NCBI GenBank assembly: GCA_019096065.1
Contig: JAGUCH010000006.1
Location: 1,446,001 to 1,510,000 of the forward strand
Length of the DNA: 64,000 bases
Direction of reading: 5' to 3'
Source of the DNA: Paracyclopina nana
Lineage: Eukaryota > Arthropoda > Copepoda > Cyclopoida > Cyclopettidae
The translations under genes and the position numbers were made by a program. The notes under the pieces were generated by a model. That model saw nothing but the letters and a program-made list of their open reading frames with translations. It searched no databases and was not told the origin of the DNA. Shown one piece after another: positions 9,162 through 18,274 of the stretch (within the stretch, counting starts at the first letter, position 1; each line of letters begins with the position of its first letter).

Positions 9162-11848
9162 TAGCTCAACAGCTTAATGAGAACTTGCTAGGCAAACTCC
9201 ATACACGAGCGAAAAATCACAAATGAGGCGAAGCCCCTCAATTCAACGCAGCTTTGCTTTTGCTTTGACGAGCTAGAAAGTTTGGTGAAACTCAGTTAAC
9301 TCAAGTGCTTGACGATGGCGACCCTTTGAGGGCTCAAACGACCTAATTAGCCCAACGTACTTGGAAAGGCAGCTAGTTGATTTTGGTGGAGCAAGGTAAA
9401 ATATGCTTTTTGATACTCACAGACGGGAAATCACAGCCATAAATTGAGTTTATTGTTGGACTTGCATTAGCTTACAATGAGCATAGGAACGAGCTGCGCT
9501 CTATATCCAGGATAGCAAAAGCACGAGATTGGTTTTGTGGGCAAATCTAATTTGTGGATGCGCGATGTGCTAGTGGTTAATGCAACTCTCTTCCGATCTT
9601 GTTGCAGCAATCATGGCGTTATACCCCATTTGATGCACTACTGGAAGTAGTAGCAGTATCTTCCTCTTAGATCCCAATGCAATATAAAGGATTCTCTTTA
9701 TTGAGTTGCAAAAAAGGAAGGACTCGTTCGTGGCTACTGCCTGGTACGTAGGAAAGTTTGCCAGCTTAGAACTAGACACGCCTCACTGATGAAAGCATTT
9801 TTACCCGCTGTAGTGCTGCCACAATTTGTCAGAAAAAGTCCTCGCTGAGCTGCAGAGGCTATGCACCACGTACGCAACGCGGTGAAAACGGAACAAAGCC
9901 GGAAAGCTTATATCGTATTATTATTATAATAGTATCAACATCTGCTAGCTGGCAAAGCTGGTTATGATGCTGCGACAAGGCTATGTAGTGCAGCAGCCCG
10001 AGAATTGAATAAAGAGCTGCAGAAATGAGCTCGCACGGGCTGTTACATCTAGCAGCCTCCTTTTTCCAGGTCGCACCACATTAGCCTAGATTTGACAATG
10101 GAAACACGAGGACTTTTTTTATTCCAGCAGCAGTAAGTTAATTATGCTCGTAAGTGTATAAGCAAGGAAGATGAAAGCAGACGTCCTCAGAAGTGGTGTA
10201 GTTGATGCGAGCTTACATACGGCGTACATGCAAAGTGCTATATGCTACAACAAAGCTACTCCCACATGCATTGGAACGTCACCTGAATATTGTGAAGTAT
10301 GGGGAAAAGCATCATGGTGCGAAAATGTGCTCAACCAGCGAGCCCTTACTGGGAACTGCATTCCTCATAAAAACTCAGCCTTGGGCCTTTATTAAGGCCA
10401 ATCAAAACTGTCAACGAAGCCTGCGGGAGTTTTCCTTTTTTGCCACAAATGAAAGTTGCGCGCGCGAACAAGCTTCATATATGCTGATGGCCTCGTGGGA
10501 ATGGTGGTCAAACCAAATTTTGCTGTTTTGCAGCTCATACGTTCTGTGGCTGATTCTTGGTAAATGCAAAGTAAGATGCCTTTTCAATTAGAGAGTTTTT
10601 GCAGCCAACACATGAGCTGATTAGCGCTAGGAAATAGTGCATCAACATCTGCAAACGAAATTGAAATGCATTTGTTTAGCCAGAGCATTTATACTGCAAC
10701 GAAAAGGGCAACAGCAATACACAATGCCGGTTTTTCCAGAGACTTGTCCCTAGCTTAGCCTCATTCTTGGAAAGGTTCTGTCACATTTAGGAAAGTTTGC
10801 CTGCTCACATCAACGTCGTCGTCATCATCATCATCATCCCTTCTGGCGAGGCCAGAAAGGAGCTTTTATCATGTTCAAATGTGAGGAGAGCGGCAAGTTA
10901 TAAGAGAATGGCCCCAGAGATTTCGACTGGGCGAAAACTTGTTGGAGGAGTATCCGGATAAGATGCTTTGCAGGTCGTTTACGTTGATGGTGTTTGTGGG
11001 GCGAGAGGAGGACATGAAGCTCGCACTGCTCATAAATATTTGACGAGATAACCCTATATGGCCTCCCACAAACTTTGTTGAGTGAGGCTGCTTTCGACGA
11101 CGACGATGTTCTCTTGGCAGATCATCTTCAAAAATGCTAGATGCACCAACTACAACATTATCTGCATCACATCTTATCACCAACTGCTTGTGGAGCTCAC
11201 TGCTACGGCCGCCCATATTCAAGATTCAGTAAATCATATCAGGGGACGGCGCATATTGACACCATGTTGTATTTATGACCCAAACACTTGGTACGCACAA
11301 GCTATCTCCCAAAATCGAATTTTCCAATCAAACGACGGGAACGTGCTGCTGGTGGAAGATGGAAGGCAGCCGTAATTCAATTTTTACGATGCTTCAGGCA
11401 CTCATATAGACGGCAGGAGAATGAAAAATCTTTGCGAGCACTCACGTTAATTGCAGACCACACTCACACAAACTCCCCAAAGTTACATACTCAAACAGTA
11501 GCCATAGCGAAAAGCAAACATGCAATGCAAGCTTTTTGTTTTCAGGCTCTAGCTGCTGTTGCTGCGCTGGAATGCTGCTTCAGTGGCTCGGCATCTGGTG
11601 AGCCCATTTCAGCTCCCTAGCAAATAGACGACTCGAGTCCCTCATCCAAAATTGGTGGCAGTTGGGAGGGATTTTTGACAGAACCTCAAGGGCTGCTGCA
11701 GCGGCGCATTACAAAAGCTTTCCTTTCATTACAATCCAAGGGATCGACCAGGGAAATGACCCACGACTCAACTCACAAACTGTGGCTCAAGGTCGCCGCC
11801 AGTTCCACTCTTGTTAAGCCTTTGAAAGGCAGTTTCGGCACGTGGAAC
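9162..11848. other. Intergenic region, no gene recognised
   Basis: About 2.7 kb with only short open frames on both strands, none resembling a known family or bordered by convincing splice sites. A (GTC)n/(ATC)n triplet run lies near 10812-10838. The left half is AT-rich. It separates the repeat block from the first intact gene. Confidence 0.6.
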
Positions 11849-11854
11849 TTTATT
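11849..11854 (-). promoter_or_regulatory. Poly(A) signal AATAAA
   Basis: A canonical AATAAA on the minus strand, about 50 bases past the stop codon of the minus-strand gene that ends at 11902. Position and orientation suit its 3' end. Confidence 0.7.
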
Positions 11855-11901
11855 AAACTCTTTGACACAACTTGAAAGATCTAGCCACTAACTTTTTTGT
11901 T

Positions 11902-12691
11902 TCATTCATCTGTTTCCATCAATGCATCAGTGTCACATTTTGGGCTGCTGCTGCCAGCGGTTGGCGTATCCTTTCCTCCTCCACCAAGAATGTCACTGAT
12001 TATCTTCTCTGGTGGCGTGTAGGGCACCAGTGCACTGCAGGGATTGAACAGAGAAGACTTGACGGCCTTTACATACTTTCTAACCAGGATTTCAGGCAAG
12101 CAGTGGTCTGGTTTGTACTGTTCGAGATCCTTGTGCAAATGGATTTGACGCACTTCTCGCTCCTCTCCAGGAAGCCTTGGTCCAGAAGTCCTCCGTGTGT
12201 AAGCCAGCTTACGTTTGGGCTGCTCCATAGATGCATTTAAATGTGGTAGAGATTGGTCTTGGTTGTTATTTAGGCTCGACTGGGAATCCTCATCCTCCAG
12301 GCTGAAATCACGATGAATGATCTCGTCAAGTGCTTGCAGCCTAGATGAGTCCTCAAAGGGATCATGTTCAGGGCTATTAGGAGGCGGCACGATCGAAGGG
12401 AAGTGCGGATCTTGAACAGTCAAAGCATTTCTCCTTCGGATTTTTCTTGGTGGGGGCCTGTCACCAATGGCCAAATCGGAGAGATCAGTTGCTAGGCCGT
12501 TCATTTGGTTGGTTGACAAAGAATGGAAATATGTTGACGCCACTTCATTGCTGATCCCAGGAGCCGAGCCTGACATAGCTCCTAAACAAAGCCACTTGAG
12601 ATTGCTGCTATTAAAATTTCTTTACTGACATACCTGAAGGAGGATAGTTAGGGGCATAAAAACTTTCGCTCTTATGACTGATAGCAAACAT
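11902..12691 (-). CDS. Unrecognised 245-aa protein with nuclear-type sequence
   Basis: Two exons: 12691-12634 and 12581-11902, with a 52-base GT-AG intron (donor GTATGTCAG, acceptor TTTGTTTAG). The sum is 738 bases, 245 codons plus stop. I chose the upstream ATG (MFAISHKSESFYAPNYPPSG) because it is in frame through the splice; a second ATG at 12576 also exists. The protein is Ser/Pro-rich and mostly disordered-looking, with a basic cluster near residues 66-72 (PPPRKIRRR) that resembles a nuclear localisation signal, an acidic middle (FSLEDEDSQSS), a basic KRKLAYTRR stretch, and a more ordered C-terminal part (CLPEILVRKYVKAVKSSLF) before an acidic end (DALMETDE). I do not recognise the family and infer no function. 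It is divergent from the UHRF1-like gene, with about 980 bases between start codons. Confidence 0.85.
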
Positions 12692-13671
12692 GTGTATTCC
12701 ACCGTCACGAAGACATTTCCTTCAACATTACACCAAGAGCAGAGCAAGCCTCAAAAATTGAAGTAATTTCTAATTTATAAGTTGCTCACTGTTGTTACTT
12801 GCTAGCTGGAAAGTCATGAAAGGATCGGTTGACATTTAACAGCGCAATTTCTAGAATTTTTCGTTGATACTTTGTTTCAAAAAGTGAGTAAAAGAAAAAC
12901 AAACTTTATAATATCTGAAAAAGCATTCAGATTAAACCGCTGAGCAATCCAAAAAATCAATGCAGAAGGAAAGTAGACCTAATGCAAAAAGATAAAGAAG
13001 CCTTAAAAAAGTATTTTCGGCTCTGTGCAGAAATTTCTAGAGATGTATCGGCTGAAGAAAAGTCAGGCTCGGAGCCTTCAAGAAATATTTGTCCAGTCAG
13101 ATATTTCAAAACGTTACACGGTTTTCTTATCAGTTTACCGTATTATTGATTATTCTTAAGCACAGATTGATCTGAAAGATTTTGTTTGCGAATCTTTTGC
13201 CAAATAAGAATTATTCGGCTACTGAGCTTGGGCATGGCTTGAAATTCTCTTAATCATTTCTAGATATTTCGCGAATTATTTAGAAATTTCATTCATTCAA
13301 AACTCAAAACGTTCGACAGTTTATATTGTATTGGTGAATGTGAAAAGTAGCAATGATATAAGAACCATCGCAATTAACGTCTCACGAAATATTCTTAATT
13401 CTCCATTCCGATCTTCTAGTTTTTTAATGCTTGGCATATTCCCGCCAAAAACAAAGCTATCTAAAGTCTTCTATGTTTTCCTTTCAGTCCAAGATTGTGG
13501 CGTTTTTTGAAAGAATTCGGCCTTTTTCGAAGGCAAATCATAAATACCTTCAAAAATTCCAAATCAAGTCGCGACTGAAACTGATTTTGACGGCTTGTCT
13601 CAGCTTCTAAAGTGCCGCTCTAAGGTGACGGGTGACTTGAGGGACATTATTGATCAAAATTACGGACCAAG
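12692..13671. promoter_or_regulatory. Shared upstream region of two divergent genes
   Basis: About 980 bases of AT-rich sequence between divergent start codons. It must contain the 5' ends of the minus-strand gene at 12691 and of the UHRF1-like gene at 13672. I see no TATA box or CpG island close to either start. Whether it acts as one bidirectional promoter cannot be told from sequence. Confidence 0.5.
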
Positions 13672-15538
13672 ATGAACGTTAAAGTCAACAACATCGCCAC
13701 TGGCGAGACAGTGAACATTAAAGGTTGTTCGAAGGCTATGACGGTGAAAAAGTTCAGAAAAATGGTCAGCGAGGTAGTCGGCGTGAAGGCTCCACTACTT
13801 AACTTAATATTCGGCGGGAAATTCCTGAACGACGACTGCGATCTTTGTGATTACAAAATCGAGGCTGGATACACGGTCCAAATGCAAGCCAGACAACCTC
13901 TGTCACCGCTGAAAAAGTCCGATGAATCGAAGCAGAATGTCGAGGCTAAGGAGGAAAAGCCCCAGGAAGAAGAAACCCTTTCCCCGGAAGAGGAGAAGAG
14001 AAGGCTCCTGGAAATTGGCGCTCTGGACCTGGTCAGAGACTTGGAAAATGAGCAGGCTCCCCAAGTGGAAGAAATCTGCAAAAGATGTAAAAACAATGAT
14101 GCGAAAAAATGCAAGGAGTGTGGATGCTCTGTCTGCGGTGGAAAGGAGAACCCCGAAACTCAACTGTTTTGTGAACAATGCCAGTACTTCACCCACATGT
14201 CTTGCCTCGATGAACCTCTGGATGCGGTGCCTGAGGATGACTGGTATTGTCCAGACTGCTTTAACGACCCCAACCAGATTGTTGGCAAGAATGAGAGAGT
14301 CAAGTATAGCAAAGCTAGAGCAAAAATGCCCTCCAGGCAAAAGGCCACCAAGCGTGACTGGGGCAAAGGATATGCCACTGCTGGTCGAACTAAAACTTGC
14401 ACCAAAGTTCCGAAAGGCCACTTTGGTCCCATCCCAGGCATTGATGTGGGCATGTCATGGCAGTATCGGATTCAAGCAAGTGAAGCTGGTGTGCATTTGC
14501 CACCTGTTGGTGGAATCGCTGGAACTGCTGACAAAGGCTGCCAAAGCATCGTTCTTGCTGGCGGATATGAGGACGACGAGGACAACGGTACAGAGGTTTA
14601 TTACACTGGAAGTGGCGGACGAGATCTGAGCGGCAACAAGCGAACTTCGGGCCAAAGCTCTGACCAGGAGCTAACTCGCTTCAATAAGGCTATTGCGGTG
14701 AGCTGTAATGCACCCTTTGACGACAAAGAGGGAGCGGAATCAACCGACTGGAGGAAGGGCAAGCCCATCAGAGTTTTGCGCAGCTACAAATTGCAGAAGC
14801 ACTCAAAGTATGCTCCTGACATTGGCGTTCGGTATGATGGCATTTATAAAGTTGTTAAATACTGGCCTCAAAGAGGAAAATCGGGCCACATAGTTTGGCG
14901 GTACCTCTTCCGGAGGGACGATCCAAGGTAATAGTTTAAAGTCACATCTTAAATCAATCTGCCTTACCTCAGTTTTTCTTCGCATTTTTAGCCCTGCTCC
15001 TTGGGAAAAGGGAGCTAAAAAGTTCAAGTGCATCATGAAAGAAGAGGAAGAAGGCGCTACTAGCAGCAAAAAAAGGAAAGCTGAATCCAACGATAACGAA
15101 CCAGGTGCGAAAAAAGTCAGAGATGAGGACGAACCAGATGAGATTTACTTGGTTGAGCCAGAATTGCATGACCTTATCAAAGCCGATACCAAAAATAAGA
15201 AGTACTGGGACGACTGCTTGCAATTTAAGGGACCTAAGAACGAATGGTTTGACCTCGTCGAGAAGGTAACAAAAAAAAAAAACAAAGTTTTCCTTGGCAG
15301 TAGTTCATCTTGCTTCTTTTTCTTCCAGACATTCGATTGCTTCGGGTGCAACGAAATAGTGAAGAAACCAGTCACCCTACCTTGTAATCACAATGCATGT
15401 CTCGCTTGCTTGAAAAAGTCCTTTAAAAACGAATACTATGAATGCTGGTTTTGCCGTTTTGCGTTAGGCAAAGATTACCAACTTGAAGACAATGTAAATA
15501 CCGAATGTGACAAAGCTCTGAGAGCTCTTTTCTCCTAG
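13672..15538 (+). CDS. Uhrf1: UHRF1-like protein (UBL-PHD-SRA-RING) lacking tandem Tudor domain
   Basis: UHRF1 binds hemimethylated CpG and, through its RING E3 ligase, ubiquitinates histone H3 to bring DNMT1 to replicated DNA. Exons 13672-14927, 14992-15265 and 15329-15538 join in frame to 579 residues. Domains seen: ubiquitin-like, about 1-77; PHD, about 136-196, with its Cys/His series; SRA, about 249-420, with GPIPGIDVG, the base-flipping pocket segment LAGGYEDD, YTGSGGRDLSG and the NKR finger at 322-324; C-terminal RING, with Cys514, Cys517, Cys529, His531, Cys534, Cys537, Cys549 and Cys552. Vertebrate UHRF1 is near 790 residues and has a tandem Tudor domain of about 150 residues between UBL and PHD. 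Here residues 78-133 are only a charged Glu/Lys linker. A poly(A) signal lies at 15557. All catalytic and DNA-reading parts look intact. Confidence 0.95.
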
Positions 15539-15926
15539 AGCCCTATGAACATGAGCAATAAAAATATGACTAGTGAACTTTCCCTTCATCAATATAGATC
15601 GGATACTGAGATAAGATCATCCAACATGAAAAATGAAAGCAATTTGGGATCAACCAGGTAGGGAACTTGGCAGAATATTGATCCGTTACTACTGCACATG
15701 ACTCAGACTTCACGGCGCGGCGTGAAGCTTTTATGCACAGTCCAAACTGGTAGCTCTGAATTCAATTTAATTGTTCGCCAAATTCAAGTGCGTCAACAGC
15801 CCAAAACAAAACAAGCTGAGATTGTCGCAATGGCATCGTAAAAATTCAATTTACGGGCTAAACTTCCGACATATGTGATATCCCAAGGGAGCAAATCGAC
15901 CTAACATTCAGGAGAATTGTTCAATC
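15539..15926 (+). other. Intergenic: UHRF1-like 3' end and CFAP53 5' region
   Basis: About 390 bases between stop and start codons of two plus-strand genes. AATAAA at 15557-15562, 19 bases after the UHRF1-like stop, is a likely poly(A) signal. No other feature is recognised. Confidence 0.6.
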
Positions 15927-17600
15927 ATGTCTATTGTGTCTTCGCGACAAGGCTCAAGGCACCGCTTTCAAATTTTCGGCCAAAGAGCTCAAAGGGAAGA
16001 AGCCATCGTACGAAGACGTGAGTCTGAGCGGATGAAAAATGAATTTTGGGCCTCCACTACAAAGTACTTTGGCCAAATTCACAACCAAAATGAGAGGTTT
16101 GAACAGTGGACGAGTCCCGAGGCTGTGAAGAAAAGGTGAGTTTGCTTCAACTTATTAAGTCTTGCGTCGCTGTCACGTTCATTTTTATTTCAGCGAAGAG
16201 GCTTTCAGAAAGGCCAAATTGGCCGAGACGCGGAAAGAAAATCTCTTAGCTCGCAGGTGTAAGTTAAAGGCCTTGCTGGAAGCCGAAGAGTCCCATGACC
16301 TCGAGCAAATGAGGAAACTACCAGCAGGAGTCGCTCGTAAATCTATCAACGACATTCGGCAAGAATACGAGAAAATGAGAATGCTACGAGAGGAAGAGCA
16401 GAAGAAGGAAGCAGAAGAGAAAATGCTCCATCATTGGAAAATCAACAATCCAGAGTATCGCGAATTGCAGTGCAAAAAGCGTTTCGAAATGGTGCAAAAA
16501 GCCTGGGATGATCAGCTTAGCCAAAAGAGGGAAATCGAGGAGGCTCATAAGCGGCAAGAAGAAATCAGGTTGAGGGTCGAGGCTGAAAAGGAGCTACGTA
16601 AAGATGCCGAGGAAAAGCAGCGAGAACGGGAAAAGGAGAGGAAAATTCAGGAATGGAAAGAAATCATTATAGGTCAAATTGAGCAGCTAAAGGAGCGTCG
16701 GAAAGAAGAGGAACATGTTAAGCGTGAGCTCGCCGATGCTCAGGACCGTGAGAAGAAAATGGCGGATGTTGAGGTGAAAAGACGCAAAATTGAGGAGAAA
16801 AGAAAGGCTCTGAATTACAAAGAATTTCTGGACAGACAGCACAGGTTGAAGCTACTGTCAAAAACTCAACAAGTTCAAAAGGAGCTGGAGGAGGACAAAC
16901 GGCTATTGGACGAAATCACTAGCTTTGCTGCGGCCCATGATGCACATCAAATTGAGGAAAGGAATGAAAAGAACCAACGGCTCAATTGGCTAAAAGATGT
17001 GATAGATATGCAAAAGATGGAAGAGGCCAGGCGACAAAAGGAGATGGAGCTCTTGTTCTCTGAAGAGGCAGAAAAAATGTGGCTGAAGCAAGAGGTCGTC
17101 TGGAAAAGAGAAGAGGACGCCAGAAAACGCCTTCTAGATGATGTCATGTCTGGCCTCAAAGAGCAAATTCGAGTCAAGGTTCAAGGTAAATTGTAGCTTA
17201 TCTGAACTCTCTTTTTTCTCATTTATTGATGGACTGTATGCTTTCAGAGAAAAGGCGTCATGAAGAATTGGTAATTCTTGAAAGAAGGAAAATAGAGGAG
17301 AATATCGATCGTCTTTCTAAAGATATTCAGCTCGAGGAAACTGAAAGGCAGCGCCAACGAGATATGTTTGTTGAAGATCTTGATAACCAAGTCGAAGAGA
17401 AAAAAGCACTCGTAAAAAGCGCGCAAAATCGAGGCGAGCTCTTTCGATCGAACAACGAGCTTGCGAGCAAACTCGCAAAACTACACATGACTGACAACGA
17501 GCCTGTGATAACCGTGAGTCACTCGCTGATGGTTTTTAATCAGCTTCTATATTTTTGATTTTCTTAGGATTTCCGTCGGAGAAGAGCCAAATGGTTTTAA
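15927..17600 (+). CDS. Cfap53: Cilia- and flagella-associated protein 53 (CFAP53/CCDC11)
   Basis: CFAP53 is a microtubule inner protein and dynein-docking-associated factor of motile cilia, also at centriolar satellites; in vertebrates it is needed for left-right patterning. Four exons, 15927-16135, 16194-17185, 17248-17513 and 17568-17600, with short GT-AG introns, give 499 residues, close to the human 514. From about residue 70 onward the protein is almost entirely charged coiled coil rich in Glu, Lys and Arg, with the TPH-type signature of this family. The segment RKRLLDDVMSGLKEQIRVKV matches the family's conserved LVDEVM region, followed by a Glu/Arg-rich helix (EKRRHEELVILERRKIEE). In an arthropod the main use would be sperm or sensory cilia. 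The last exon is only 33 bases, and the stop is one base from the stop of the opposing methyltransferase gene. Confidence 0.88.
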
Positions 17601-17601
17601 G

Positions 17602-18168
17602 TCACAGCTTCCTCATGGTGTATATAAATCCTTTTGCATCCAATCCCATTCCTGAGTATCCTCCAAGGTATGCAGCTCCACTATCAGTAAACACCAGTCT
17701 ATCAACCATTTTCATTGGTGTGTAGTATTCCCACTGCTTCAAGGCACGCAGTTCATCAATGATCATGTCATAGCTTTCAAAGTCTTTTCCAAAGAATTCA
17801 TACCCCTCTGCAATGTTCCACATCAAGAAGCCGCCGGGCTTGACAATCCTGAGCAATTCAGGAAACACTTTGGGCGATAGCAGTCCTTGGAAAAAACCGG
17901 CACAGCAAAGCATCACGTCATAGGTCTCATTTTCAATGGGCAGCTTCTCGAGAGGATCAACAGAGGTGTGGAAGTATTCTTTGTATAAGTTGTTTGCTTT
18001 TGCCACCTCTAAGTAGCTCTTCATGCAATCCAGTCCATCTATGTTTGAGTACCCTTCTGCGACCAACTCCATTGCTACTGCTCCCGTGCCACATGCTATG
18101 TCGATTATGCGAACGGATTTATCGAGGTTTAAGCTCAAAAAAGTCTCGCCTATTGTGACACGTTCCAT
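17602..18168 (-). CDS. METTL27-like (WBSCR27) SAM-dependent methyltransferase, short N-terminus
   Basis: A class I methyltransferase of the METTL27/Williams-Beuren region 27 group; the substrate is unknown. Motif I for S-adenosylmethionine is IIDIACGTGAVAMEL at about 21-35, followed by an acidic loop (GLDCMKSYLEVAK), then YDVMLCCAGFFQG and LLRIVKPGGFLMWN, all in family order. A single exon is visible. The first ATG in frame, 18168, gives 188 residues; an in-frame stop lies 11 codons upstream. Human METTL27 is near 245 residues and has about 45 residues before motif I that are missing here. The missing helix could be on an upstream exon I cannot find, or truly absent. The ATG is only 107 bases after the SCPx stop, and CCAG 9 bases before the ATG could serve as a splice acceptor. 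The 3' end abuts CFAP53. Confidence 0.85.
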   Translation of the reverse strand: MERVTIGETFLSLNLDKSVRIIDIACGTGAVAMELVAEGYSNIDGLDCMKSYLEVAKANNLYKEYFHTSVDPLEKLPIENETYDVMLCCAGFFQGLLSPKVFPELLRIVKPGGFLMWNIAEGYEFFGKDFESYDMIIDELRALKQWEYYTPMKMVDRLVFTDSGAAYLGGYSGMGLDAKGFIYTMRKL

Positions 18169-18245
18169 TGCAATTGTCTGGCATTGTGCCAATATTTACA
18201 ATTGCAAATTTACTAGCAGTAACAGTGCATGCACCGGCAAATAGG

Positions 18246-18251
18246 TTTATT
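18246..18251 (-). promoter_or_regulatory. Poly(A) signal AATAAA for SCPx
   Basis: AATAAA on the minus strand, 24 bases past the SCPx stop codon and about 80 bases before the methyltransferase ATG. It marks a likely end of the SCPx mRNA in a very short intergenic gap. Confidence 0.65.
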
Positions 18252-18274
18252 CTTACACCCGGCTAAGCAATGAA

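Noticed and set aside
10202-10591. 129-codon open frame on the plus strand
   Set aside because: No recognisable motif, no splice or poly(A) context, and an overlapping frame of similar length; it looks like chance.
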